Shown: positions 25,708-34,530 of the stretch, in pieces | Numbering within the stretch: position 1 is the stretch's first letter | Layout: each line of letters opens with the position of its first letter | NCBI RefSeq assembly: GCF_039939195.1 | Contig: NZ_JBDUUH010000018.1 | Coordinates: forward strand, 50,657 to 114,656 | DNA length: 64,000 nt | Direction: 5' to 3' | DNA from: Foliimonas ilicis | Lineage (GTDB): Bacteria; Pseudomonadota; Alphaproteobacteria; Rhizobiales; Rhizobiaceae | The notes under the pieces: generated by a model | The model's input: the letters and a program-made list of their open reading frames with translations, nothing else | Database searches by the model: none | What the model was told of the DNA's origin: nothing | Position numbers and translations under genes: made by a program

Positions 25708-26755
25708 GCCCTGACCATATCGGCCTTCCTGGAGGCAAACGGCATGCTCTTTGGGAAAGAAGCCCTGAGCTACGGCGGGACCGCGGAGCGGCTTGGGCAC
25801 ATAGGCGATGATGCCGGCTGCCTCGCAAGCTTCTATGTCCTCGATCTTGAAGTAACCGCGGTCGGCGACCGCCCTCGATGCATTCGACACCAAGCGTGTC
25901 CATCGCGGCTTCGACCGTAGGCGCCAGAAGGCCCAGGTCGATGACCTGGTTGCTAACCTCCTGCTCGGCGATCAATTTGTGCTTCGTGTCCACGGCAAGC
26001 TGGACGTTGTAGCCGACGCCGACCTTCGTCATGCGGGCCATGGCGCGGGCATCAGGGCCGGTCAGCGAGATCTGGTCTTCGCCGGTGCGATCCAGTTCCT
26101 CCAGCATAGCCTTGTGCTTGGTGCGCTTGTCCCTGAGCGCCGCGATCTTCTCGGCGAGTTTGCCGCCGGAGCCGCCGCTTTCGCCTTCAACATGCTCCTC
26201 CTCGGCATCGCCGTCGTCGAGGCACTTCATGTAATCGGCCAGTTTCTCGTCCGCCTCTCGGATAAACTTCGACAGTGCGGAGCGGGTAAAATTGCGGTCC
26301 TTGTTGTTCACCGCCTTGATGCGCGTGCCGTCCACCGCCAGCAACTCCCGCCCGAACAGGTCGAACTGGCGGCACAGGATGACGAACTCGCGAAACACCT
26401 TCCTGAAGGCCGAACGGTTGACCCGTCGAAAGGCCGCGATTGTGCGAAAGTCCGGCTTCAGGTGTCGTAGCAGCCAGATCACCTCGATGTTGCGATGGCA
26501 TTCCGCCTCTGGCCGCCGGCTCGACCGAACGCGGTTGAGATAGCCGTATGTGTACAACTTGAGCAAGTCGGCGGGATCGAAGCCAGGACGGCCGGTATCC
26601 TTCGCGTCAACCCGCACGAAGCCGGCAGCCTTGAGATCGAGGCCGTCAACAAAGGCCTCAATAAAGCGGACCGGGTTGTCCAGCCCCACATAATCCTCCA
26701 CCGCTTCCGGCAAAAGCAGCAGTTGCGAGCGATCCGTTCCTGAAAGATGAGCCAT
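25708..26755 (-). pseudogene. IS1182-family transposase, frameshifted and 3' truncated
   Basis: Begins MAHLSGTDRSQLLLLPEAVE. It continues DDE-type IS1182 blocks: DPADLLKLYTYGYLNRVRSS, IWLLRHLKPDFRTIAAFRR, LLAVDGTRIKAVNNKDRNF with catalytic Asp, and VGYNVQLAVDTKHKLIAEQE. Near 25880 the frame shifts; ADRGYFKIEDIEACEAAGI, VPKPLRG and an incomplete next block follow in another frame. The last 100 or so residues, with the catalytic Glu, are gone. Confidence 0.85.
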
Positions 26756-27232
26756 GGCAAATCCTACCACAGCCGCCTATTCTCTGGAATCGCTGAGGGA
26801 GTTTTTGGACAGTCTCATGAACACATGCGACGCATCGTAACTTCTGCCGAAATCAAATCAGCTGGAGCTGGTGGGCAGTTCTCGCCGGCCTCGTCGGTAG
26901 AGAATCTAGAATGGAAACGCCCTGGATGAGTTCCGGCTGCTCGCCATACGGTCCCGCCGGTCAGGGACGTGCCTTTGTGATTGCGTCGCTCAGCGTCACA
27001 AACGATGAGATGGGCGCCGCGATGCGCCAGTGTGTTGGTCTTGCTTGAGTCAGCGCCTGAAACAATGAGACGCGGCTGCGCCGCAATCGCATTGCCTTCC
27101 GCCACGCCACATCGACAGCGCGCCACAACTCTGGATTCAAACTATCGAGATAAGCAATGGCAGCAGACAAAGTTCGAATCATTTCCGGCTTTAATTGGGC
27201 ACCGAACAATTCGCCCTGCATAGGCAGTCAAG
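26756..27232. other. Region with no confirmed gene, downstream of the small RNA
   Basis: Holds the left end of the IS1182 remnant. A minus-strand frame of 86 codons (start at 27221, MQGELFGAQLKPEMIRTLSA) reads plausibly for its first 45 residues, but I do not recognise it and it has no convincing ribosome site. It may be a degraded gene. Confidence 0.4.
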
Positions 27233-27350
27233 AGACGAAAAAGCTCGCTGCCGGGAGGAGGTGGCAGCGAGCTTGATTTCAAAAACGGCGCGGGAGGAGG
27301 TGCACCGCTTTCAATATCGGCATCGCATCTGGGAGGAGTAGATGGCCGAC
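27233..27350 (-). ncRNA. Alpha-r14-type small RNA with three anti-Shine-Dalgarno motifs
   Basis: The minus strand carries CTCCTCCC three times in about 95 nt, twice as CCTCCTCCC. The last copy sits in the loop of a perfect 12-bp hairpin (AAGCTCGCTGCC / GGCAGCGAGCTT) that is followed by TTTTT, a rho-independent terminator. A promoter-like TTGCAA, 16 nt, TATTAT lies just upstream. Size (about 118 nt) and the repeated CCUCCUCCC loops agree with the alpha-r14 family of Rhizobiales (NfeR1 of Sinorhizobium meliloti), which base-pair with ribosome binding sites of transport and metabolism mRNAs. The 5' end is estimated. Confidence 0.78.
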
Positions 27351-28545
27351 AAGTTCATAATAACGAATGGCTCACATATTGCAACGCACAAAATCATACC
27401 GCAGTGCGAAATGCGCGACCGACGCACATTGAACTGGTAAGCCGGTACTACTCACTCAACACCTGCGGACACAAGATGGAGTTGCGGCCAGCATATCAGC
27501 GCTTCCCTGCCAACATCAGCTAGGTTACAGATCTCACGATCAGCCCGGTGAAACCAGCCATAGACGTTGCGTTGGAGTATCTTCGGAGTGCTGGAGTTCA
27601 GATCGCGCGGTCGATCTGATGCGCCGAAACGTCGCGGCAAGCAGAGGCACCGTCCCGTCGACGAACGATAGACGACACCGACTTGACCTCACCAGGTGCC
27701 AGTGCCCAGGCAGCAGTCCCCGTGGCTCTCACAGGTTCAGCCTTGATTGTTTAGAAGGAAGTGAACCACGACGGGCAATGGTGGACCTTACGGGCGGGTA
27801 TACCGTAATCCTGCCTGACCGCCGGGCAATCGTCTTCGTGTTTCTGGTGGAAGAGTTGAAGGTGTGGCAGCGGGAAAGGCTCGTTCTAGGATTCAAGTGC
27901 CCCGTCCATGACAGCGGCCGCCGGATGTCGTGGCATGGGACGCTGTCCAACACGACATCAAGGACTACCCGACGACGTGCTCATCCTCGGCAGCCACTAT
28001 TGCGACACCGACCGGCTGGGTGATTTCGCCTGGGCCAACTTCTCAACACGCCGCCAGGCTCCGCGAGGGTCCAAGCCATCTGCGATTTCGCCCACAACAC
28101 AACAGTTTCAACTATCGTAGGCGTGTGCGGCACATCTCGCAATCACGCTGTGCTGTGTCGGCGCAAGAACATTCCGGCACGCTACCGCACAGACCATCTC
28201 GGCGATATAGCTATTCCGCCCGTCCCGGATCCCATGAACTGCAGCGCCTGGTTCCGGGCTGATCTCGGTGGCAACTAGTACACCGTCGACGCGCAACACA
28301 ATAAGGCGGGATCGGGAGAATCCGATGGCGACCGGCAGCGGCCCGATTGATGTCCAGCTTTAGCCAGTCGCAGCCGGTCGGTATCGAAGTCGTCACCGAC
28401 CAGGTTAATTATCGCTGAGGCGCGCTGTCGCCTGTTGCGAGCGTATCGCCCTGAGCAGTCGGCTCTGCTTTAGCCGAAGATTAACGGGTAGCGACGGAAT
28501 ATTTCCGCTATAGTTGGATCAGGCGGATTCCGAGGAGCACGCAAA
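27351..28545. other. About 1.2 kb without a supported gene
   Basis: Holds the small RNA promoter at its left end. The rest has only short frames on both strands that look random. It may be decayed coding DNA. Nothing recognisable was found. Confidence 0.5.
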
Positions 28546-29013
28546 ATGATAGTAAGAGAAATGACGCATGATGAATGCAGTGCGGTGATCGCTGCATCGC
28601 GTCTTGCCCGACTGGCTTGCGCGCTGGACAACCAGCCCTATCTGGTCCCTATCCATTATGCATTTGCGGCAGGGGTTCTCTATAGTTTCTCGATGCCCGG
28701 ACAGAAGATCGACTGGATGCGAAACAATTCCAAGGTCTGCATCCAGATCGACCAATTCGGCGAACCTAGGGAGTGGCGAAGTGTGCTGGTATACGGGGTG
28801 TTTGAGGAACTGCCCGACCGGATCGGATGGAAGCACGAGCGTGACCACGCCTGGTCGCTCCTTCAAAAGCACGCCAATTGGTGGGAGCCGGGCGCGCTCA
28901 AGCCGGTTTTGGCGCCAGCGGCGGGTACGTCCTCCCATCTGTTCTACCGCATCAAGGCTGAACGCATAACGGGCCGGCAGGCTGTGGATGACACCGCTTT
29001 CGCAGACCTATGA
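28546..29013 (+). CDS. Pyridoxamine 5'-phosphate oxidase-family flavin-binding protein
   Basis: 155 residues with the split-barrel fold of FMN-binding PPOX/NimA-like proteins. Blocks are MTHDECSAVIAASRLARLAC, LVPIHYAFAAGVLYSFSMPG, KIDWMRNNSKVCIQID and WRSVLVYGVFEELPD. The start follows GAGGAGCACGCAAA. Members reduce or detoxify small molecules or bind FMN or heme. It opens a group of stress genes (CBS, Usp, acetate kinase) found together in oxygen-limited rhizobia, so a microaerobic role is inferred. Confidence 0.82.
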   Translation: MIVREMTHDECSAVIAASRLARLACALDNQPYLVPIHYAFAAGVLYSFSMPGQKIDWMRNNSKVCIQIDQFGEPREWRSVLVYGVFEELPDRIGWKHERDHAWSLLQKHANWWEPGALKPVLAPAAGTSSHLFYRIKAERITGRQAVDDTAFADL

Positions 29014-29304
29014 ACAATCACTTCAATAGCCGGCCTTTCTGCATAATCTGGAGCGTATGTGAGGATCGATCTGGATTTTGACCACATGCGCTCTCGCCGC
29101 CCGTTTGATGCGTCTGACAGTGACCGATTCAAATCCCATCCCCGTCGCCGATGGCGTATCCTTCGAATCCGGCCCTGTATCAGCGTTCCACCAATCTGGC
29201 GAAAGACCATTGTGTCTCCCTCGGCCCCTTCGAGACAGGCACGGGCAATTGTAGTCTGGGTTTCATTCGCAGGGGTACTCCGTGGCCCGGTGTCGATCCG
29301 ACAA

Positions 29305-29532
29305 TCACTTCCCCCGCGAGACATTCAAAGAATTCCGCATCGTGCGGTCGGCGAGCGCGGCCAGTTCGGGCACTAGATCAATGCCCGGCTCTGTCAGGAC
29401 GAGCGTCTGCGCACGACCGTCGTCCGCGCTGGCGTCGCGCGTGATCAGCGACTTCGCCATCAGTCTATCAGCGAGCTTGACCCCCAGCCAGTTGGCAGAC
29501 GAAATGAACATGACTAGGGGAGCGATTACCAT
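29305..29532 (-). pseudogene. MarR-family regulator, C-terminal fragment
   Basis: KLADRLMAKSLITRDASADD, GRAQTLVLTEPGIDLVPELA and ALADR match the wing and dimer helix of MarR regulators. The N-terminal recognition part is missing and the C-terminus is out of family after about 65 residues. It is probably a remnant. Confidence 0.5.
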
Positions 29533-29711
29533 TCGGCCACTGTCACCTACTTGTCATTCTGCTTCGCAGCAAAGGCAAAGCTTTTGCATTGCTCAATGGC
29601 CGACGCCTCCGCTTCAGCGTCATAACTGTCCTTGTCATCAACAAATCCGCGGAAAAGTGTTAGCTTTCGGTGGTTGAACCACCTCAATGCCACTCGCATG
29701 GCGTCGATCGT

Positions 29712-30098
29712 ATGATACGCACCGATTTCCCGCGGCTTTCTCCGGCGATGCCGATCCGCGAGCCGGTCGCCATGTTTGCGCGCCGGGGCGCCAGCGGCAC
29801 CAGTGGTCGACGATGCGTCCGTGCTCGTCGGCATCCTTACGGAAAGGACTGCTTTCGGCCGATGCTCAACGCCAGCTACTACCAGCAATGGGATGGCAGC
29901 GTTGCGGATTATATGAGCCGCGACGTGCGGACGTTGCCGGTCGATCTGGATTTCGTGTCAGCGGCGGAAGAGTTCCTCGCACGCTCGCATCGCGTCTATC
30001 CGGTGAAGCGCGACGGTGAGGTGGTCGGTCTGCTCCACCGTTACGATTTATTGGAGGCGATTCTCTCTGCGTCCGAATTCGCCCAGCAGAGCTCTTGA
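29712..30098 (+). pseudogene. CBS-pair protein with two compensating frameshifts
   Basis: The first CBS half starts IRTDFPRLSPAMPIREPVAM. Around 29785 the homology moves to another frame (AAPVVDDASVLVGILTE), then returns near 29845 (KDCFRPMLNASYYQQW). The second CBS motif is intact: VADYMSRDVRTLPVDLDFVS, RVYPVKRDGEVVGLLHRYD. Because the two shifts cancel, one open frame of 128 codons remains, with about 20 scrambled residues inside. CBS pairs bind adenosyl nucleotides. The protein may be misfolded or partly functional. Confidence 0.7.
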
Positions 30099-30099
30099 A

Positions 30100-30537
30100 A
30101 TGCTCAACGATCTCGCGACCAATTTCAGCTTGAGGCCCTCGGTGCCGTAACGCATGGCACTATGCGCGACGCGACCGAGGAGCGCGGTCATCTCCCGGCG
30201 CGCCCGGCCAGCGGCATAGCCTTCGAGATACTGGTCGCCAGCATACATCAACGCGACGACATTGCCCGCCAGCATCTCGCCAAACGCGAGGCGGCCGACA
30301 TTGAAAGCGCGGCATCCGAGTCCAGCCCGACGTCGCCGTGCGACAGGCTGCGGACGATCTCTGCGACGAGAACTGCCAGCACCAACGCGGTTGCGACGGC
30401 CCATGGCCAGGAATGCCACTCGTGCTCGACACCCATCCAACGGCCCCGATCGCGAGGCCGCCGAGTGCCACGCCGACGAGCGCTCCTCTGAGGGAGACGA
30501 TCTGCCGCCGCGCGTCAGGCGAGGAGGCATCGGTCAC
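30100..30537 (-). pseudogene. Heavy-metal P-type ATPase, N-terminal fragment with frameshifts
   Basis: Homology is spread over three frames: a start MTDASSPDARRQIVSLRGAL with GLAIGAVGWV, then WHSWPWAVATALVLAVLVAE and IVRSLSHGDVGLD, then AFGEMLAGNVVALMYAGDQY and LEGYAAGRARREMTALLGR. These are the first membrane helices and actuator-domain entry of a P1B-type metal pump. The phosphorylation and ATP-binding domains are absent. The 3' side abuts the CBS gene. Confidence 0.68.
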
Positions 30538-30548
30538 AAGCTCGGCGA

Positions 30549-31386
30549 TCAGTGCGAAAGCAGCACTGGCATCCTCAGGTCCGACAACACGCCTTCCGTT
30601 GCGCCGCCGAGAACAAAATCCCTGAGTCGTGAGTGACCGTAGCCTCCCATGACCAGCAGATCCGAACCCGAGCTGATCGCGTGGCGCTGCAGGGTTTCCG
30701 CAATCGGACAGTCCTCCGCGCGTACTGCTGAGAAGACGGCCTTGAGCCCGGCTTGGCGCAGACTGTCCGCACGCCGCTCTCCCGCATCGGCCTCGTCGAT
30801 GGGCTTTTCGTCAGTGACGGTGACAACCGTGATCTCCGTGGCGCGTTCCAGAATGAACCTTGCGTCGGACACAGCGCGGGCCGCGACGCGCGTGCCGTCC
30901 CAAGCGATCGACACCCGGCCAAAACTGGCGGGCGGTGCCTGATCGGGCAGAAGGATTGTCGGGCAGCCGGAGCCGAAGACAACGGCCTCAGCCAAAGCGC
31001 GGGTGCCGGGGTTGCTGGCGCTCCACCCGACAAGCGCGATGTCGAAATAGCGGGCATGGCGCGCGGCCGTCTCGCCGAGCAGCGCGAGCTGTTCCCTTTC
31101 CACGGAGGTCGTCAGCTTCAGGCTTCTGGTTTCCGCTTCGGCTCTCGCCGCGGCCAGAAGTTCGGCGCCGTTGCCCGCGCTGAGTTTCTCGGCGTTCCGG
31201 ATCATTTCCGGCAGATTTATGAGCATGCGGGAGAACGTGTTCGCGACCGGGGGGAATATCGGCTTCCAGCGCCAGCGCATGGAGATCCGCTTCCAGGAGT
31301 TGCGCCGCCGCTAGGGCATTGGCCGCGGCAGCCGTCGTATGCGGGTCCGGATAGGTGAGCAGGGGCACAAGGGCACGAAGCTTCAT
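30549..31386 (-). pseudogene. Two-domain-type universal stress protein with a one-base frameshift
   Basis: Starts MKLRALVPLLTYPDPHTTAA. At a run of six G on the plus strand (31249-31254), one base more than needed, the frame breaks after EADIPP. Homology resumes in the next frame as VANTFSRMLINLPEMIRNAE. The rest is intact: VSIAWDGTRVAARAVSDARF, then LLVMGGYGHSRLRDFVLGG, the ATP-binding Gly motif, and PVLLSH. The single homopolymer indel could be a true mutation, a phase-variable tract or a sequencing error. Confidence 0.75.
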
Positions 31387-31412
31387 GATGTATTCCTTCA
31401 GGACAGGGACGC

Positions 31413-31862
31413 TCAGCGCACGACGAGTACGGGAACGGGACTGTGGGCGAGCACTTCCGCGGTCTGGCTGCCTAGAAGCAGGCGGCCGAGGCCGCGGCGG
31501 CCGTGCGAGGCCATGACGATGAGGCTGCATCCTTCGGTCTTCGCCGTCTCGACGATGGCTTCCGCGGGTCGCGCGTCGGGCACGTGCAGCACGTCCACGC
31601 TGACGCCGATCTTTGCCGCCGCTTCGCGCACCGTCGCCAGGAGCCTGTCCGCCGCCTTCTTCTGCCCTTCATCATACCCGGGAATATCCTCGGGCAGGGG
31701 AACCCAGCCGGCGCCGGCCGCGCTCGCATGGAATGGGAAAGGCTCGGAGACCGTAATGACGGTCACTTTCGCCATCAGGCTCTTGGCGAGCGACAGCCCG
31801 TGATCAACGCCCCTCTGGGCGACATCGGAGCCGTCGGTCGAGATCAGGATGTGCGTGTACAT
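31413..31862 (-). CDS. UspA-family universal stress protein
   Basis: 149 residues, the standard single-domain length. MYTHILISTDGSDVAQRGV at the start and LIVMASHGRRGLGRLLLGSQ with the ATP-binding Gly-x2-Gly-x9-Gly-Ser/Thr pattern are typical. It ends SPVPVLVVR. GAAGGAGCAACAAG precedes the ATG. It reads away from acetate kinase, with a FixK/FNR box in the gap, 144-157 bp from its start. Usp proteins help survival in starvation and low oxygen. Confidence 0.9.
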   Translation of the reverse strand: MYTHILISTDGSDVAQRGVDHGLSLAKSLMAKVTVITVSEPFPFHASAAGAGWVPLPEDIPGYDEGQKKAADRLLATVREAAAKIGVSVDVLHVPDARPAEAIVETAKTEGCSLIVMASHGRRGLGRLLLGSQTAEVLAHSPVPVLVVR

Positions 31863-32005
31863 TCTTGTTGCTCCTTCGATACCCGCCGCACTTCAGAACA
31901 AGGCTGCGCAACCGCGGATGGTTCAGCGACCGGGGAGATTTCGCCTGGGCTTCTGATACGTCGCAGCTTTTCAACTCATTTATAAGTCTTCAAGGTCCTT
32001 CCGGC

Positions 32006-32019
32006 TTGATCGAGATCAA
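32006..32019. promoter_or_regulatory. FixK/FNR box between usp and ackA
   Basis: TTGATCGAGATCAA is a perfect match to the consensus TTGAT-N4-ATCAA bound by FNR, FixK and Anr regulators. It lies 71 bp before the ackA start and 144 bp before the divergent usp start. Low-oxygen control of both is likely. An outer CCGGCTT/AAGCCGG pair extends the symmetry. Confidence 0.75.
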
Positions 32020-32089
32020 AGAAGCCGGATATGTGTCGGGGCACCAGCGTTGCTCTGCGCCGCCGCCAGAAGGGTTCCCATGAGAACTA

Positions 32090-32640
32090 GTGTTCAATGC
32101 TGGAAGTTCGAGCCTGAAGTTCGGCGTTTTCCTGATCGATCCGGGGACTGACGAAGTTTTCAAGGGATCGTTCGAACGTTTCCGCGACGGCCACTTCGAC
32201 TACAGGTTTAGTCACGGAGCAACGGACGAACGGGCAACCGCACAATGCGGAGATATCGGAAGTGCGGTGGAGCGCGTCCCCGATGTCCTCAAGAGGTTCG
32301 GAATGGAAGCCGTGGATGCGATTGGCCATCGCGTCGTCCATGGTGGATCGAAATTTGCCGCTCCGGCAATTCTCGACGACGCCACCGTCAAGGCAATTCA
32401 GGACCTGACGCCGCTGGCGCCGCTCCACAATCCCGCCAACGTCGAGGCGATATGATTCTGCCGCGAGCTTTGGCCGGAAATTCCTCAGGTCGCGGTGTTT
32501 GATACGAGCTTCCATCTCACCAATCCGGCCTATGCCACGACATATGCCGTCCCCGCACAATGGCGCGAGGCCGGACTTCGCCACTACGGCTTCCACGGCA
32601 CCTCGCACAGCTACGTGGCGCATCGCGCCGCAACATACCG
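32090..32640 (+). pseudogene. ackA: Acetate kinase, interrupted by a stop codon and 3' truncated
   Basis: VFNAGSSSLKFGVFLID is the N-terminal phosphate-binding signature, and AIGHRVVHGGSKF and PLAPLHNPANVEAI follow. A TGA then stands where Arg (CGA) is expected, in the same frame. Beyond it come AVFDTSFHLTNP, YAVPAQWREAGLRHYGFHGT and SHSYVAHRAA, the second signature. Homology ends there, at about 185 of 400 residues, joined to an unrelated gene fragment. Acetate kinase makes ATP from acetyl phosphate; this copy cannot. Confidence 0.85.
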
Positions 32641-32648
32641 GCAAACGC

Positions 32649-33053
32649 ATGCCCAAGATCAAAGCGGGCCGCAATCTGATCGTCTTCTACTACCGCAAGG
32701 ACATTGCGGCGGTGGAAACCGGAATTGAGGACCGAAAAACAGACACAGGCAGAATGAAAATATCCTCACCCGCCCTCACGGCGCTCGACCTCTTGCGCTA
32801 CCCGCAGGCCGCGGACGGCATCGACAATGTCGCGACAGTCCTTACGGATCTCGGTGAGAACATCTCGCCTCCCCAGTTCGCCGCGCTGTCCGATGCCGCC
32901 GAACGGCCGGTCTTGCAGCGTCTTGGCCACTTGCTGGAGCGGCTGGGGCACGCCGGCGACGTCGTCGCGCTCTGGTCGCGGCTACGCCAGATCGACCTTC
33001 AAATCTCTGAATGGCACGGCAACAGCGCATATGCCTTCGCCGACCGGTCCTGA
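32649..33053 (+). pseudogene. AbiEi-type antitoxin family protein, C-terminal fragment
   Basis: About 134 codons: MPKIKAGRNLIVFYYRKD, TGIEDRKTDTGRMKISSPAL, TALDLLRYPQAADGIDN, RPVLQRLGHLLERLGHAG. This is how the C-terminal domain of AbiEi-like (type IV) antitoxins reads in rhizobia. The N-terminal winged helix is missing, and the tail after LGHAG looks unrelated. The apparent Met start is inside the old gene. No AbiEii toxin follows. Confidence 0.6.
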
Positions 33054-33543
33054 AGTTGCTGATTATGTACAGATCTCGCTCGGCCGTGAGGTTGAGTGGC
33101 GCGCCGGGCCGATCGTCAACCCGTCATGTCGCGCTTGGAGCGAGCATGAGCTGCTTGATCCGTCATGGATCGACCGTGATGCCAGGTCCGATGATAAGGT
33201 GGTCTCGGGTTCCCTCTACCGTCTGCCCAAGCGTGCCAGCAGCAGTGTGGTTCATGTCCGGGCATTCCTCGTGCGGTGCGCCCGTCTCGAGCACGAGAAA
33301 CGCGAAGAGCGCCGTCCCGAGCTGGAGCAGCGGGTTTGGGACGGCTCCGACGGCACACAAAAGCCCTTCCTCGAATCGCAATCCGACTGGTTCGATTTAG
33401 TGCCGCGAAGTGCGCTTCTTTCAGGACTGGGTGGGGGCGTGGAGGGCACGGCTTCCAGATCCCAACACCACGCATCAAACGGCAATAGATGAGAATCTTC
33501 GAGACCTCTCCATCTTAAGCGATCCTATCAGAGTTTGGCAGAA
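33054..33543. other. About 490 bp of uncertain coding content
   Basis: A plus-strand frame continuing to 33492 (ISLGREVEWRAGPIVNP, HELLDPSWIDRD) and a minus-strand frame at 33163-33381 both read moderately well. Neither has a start or a family I recognise. Probably remnants of one gene. Confidence 0.35.
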
Positions 33544-34434
33544 TCAGCTGGCCTTACTCCCAAAATCGATTGCAAGCTCTATGAGTTTCTTCTGCTGGTG
33601 GCTCAGGGCACCCTTGCGATGCGCAATGCCCAAAGTGAAAGACGGTGCCGGCCCGGTGATGCGTCGATATGTGACCAGCGGCCGTTCGTAATGCTGCAGC
33701 CGCGAAGCAATGAAGCCAATCCCGAGGTTGCATGCCGCGATGCCAATGATCGACTGTGCGGGACTTGCCTCGATGATATTTTCCGGGCTGAAACCCTCAT
33801 CCCGGCAAAGGCCAATGATGTGATCATAGAGCTGCGGGCCTATCTGACGGGGAAACAGTATGAATGTTTGCCGGGCAAGATCGCTCATACGCAAGGTCGG
33901 CAGTTCGTTTAGCGGGTTCTTGACGGATAAGACGACGTCAAATGGCAGCGTGGCAAGGTCATGGCAGGCCAAGTCTTTGTCGTCGAGCGGCGGATGTACA
34001 ATGCCGACGTCGATGTCTCCGCGTCGCAGCGCCTCCTCTTGTTCCGAGGTCGACATGGTCCGCACAGCGACGTCGACATTCGGCATCAACTCGGTGAAAG
34101 CTGAGACGATCTCCGGCAGTACAATGAAGAGCGCGGGCGTCGTAGCTGCCACCACAATTCGACCAATCGTGCCAGTATCGGCCTGCTTGGCCAAGCGGGA
34201 CGCATCCTCCATCGAACGCAATATCTTGCGTGCCTCAACAGCAAACACAGCACCCGCACGCGTCAGCGAAACACTGCGCTTGGTCCGATTGACGAGATGA
34301 ACCTGAAGGTCACTTTCCAGCTGCATTAATTGCTGGCTGAGAGCCGATTGGCTGATGTGGCATCGCGCGGCCGCACGATTGAAATGCAACTCTTCCGCAA
34401 GGGCCAGAAATGTGACGAGGCGACGACGATCCAT
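33544..34434 (-). CDS. LysR-family transcriptional regulator of the TRAP/catabolic operon
   Basis: 296 residues. The N-terminal winged helix is typical (FLALAEELHFNRAAARCHIS, QSALSQQLMQLE). The effector-binding part has two alpha/beta lobes (IGRIVVAATTPALFIVLPEI, VGIVHPPLDDKDLACHDLA). It is transcribed away from the catabolic operon with a 96-bp AT-rich gap (…AATTAGCATATACGATTG…) that must hold both promoters. LysR regulators activate such divergent operons when the substrate or an intermediate binds. Confidence 0.9.
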   Translation of the reverse strand: MDRRRLVTFLALAEELHFNRAAARCHISQSALSQQLMQLESDLQVHLVNRTKRSVSLTRAGAVFAVEARKILRSMEDASRLAKQADTGTIGRIVVAATTPALFIVLPEIVSAFTELMPNVDVAVRTMSTSEQEEALRRGDIDVGIVHPPLDDKDLACHDLATLPFDVVLSVKNPLNELPTLRMSDLARQTFILFPRQIGPQLYDHIIGLCRDEGFSPENIIEASPAQSIIGIAACNLGIGFIASRLQHYERPLVTYRRITGPAPSFTLGIAHRKGALSHQQKKLIELAIDFGSKAS

Positions 34435-34530
34435 GTTCCAATAATTAGCATATACGATTGAAAGATAAAGATTAATAATTGGACGTTTTTATTTCCTGTG
34501 ACTTATCTGGTGGCGCTCAGGGAGGAGCGC

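Noticed and set aside
27619..28023. A 134-codon plus-strand frame in the region after the small RNA
   Set aside because: Arg/Ser/Thr-rich, random-looking, with no start signal or family.
28022..31950. Identical 14-mer GATTTCGCCTGGGC at 28022 and 31937
   Set aside because: Several identical 14-mer pairs are expected by chance in 64 kb, and no extended similarity surrounds them.
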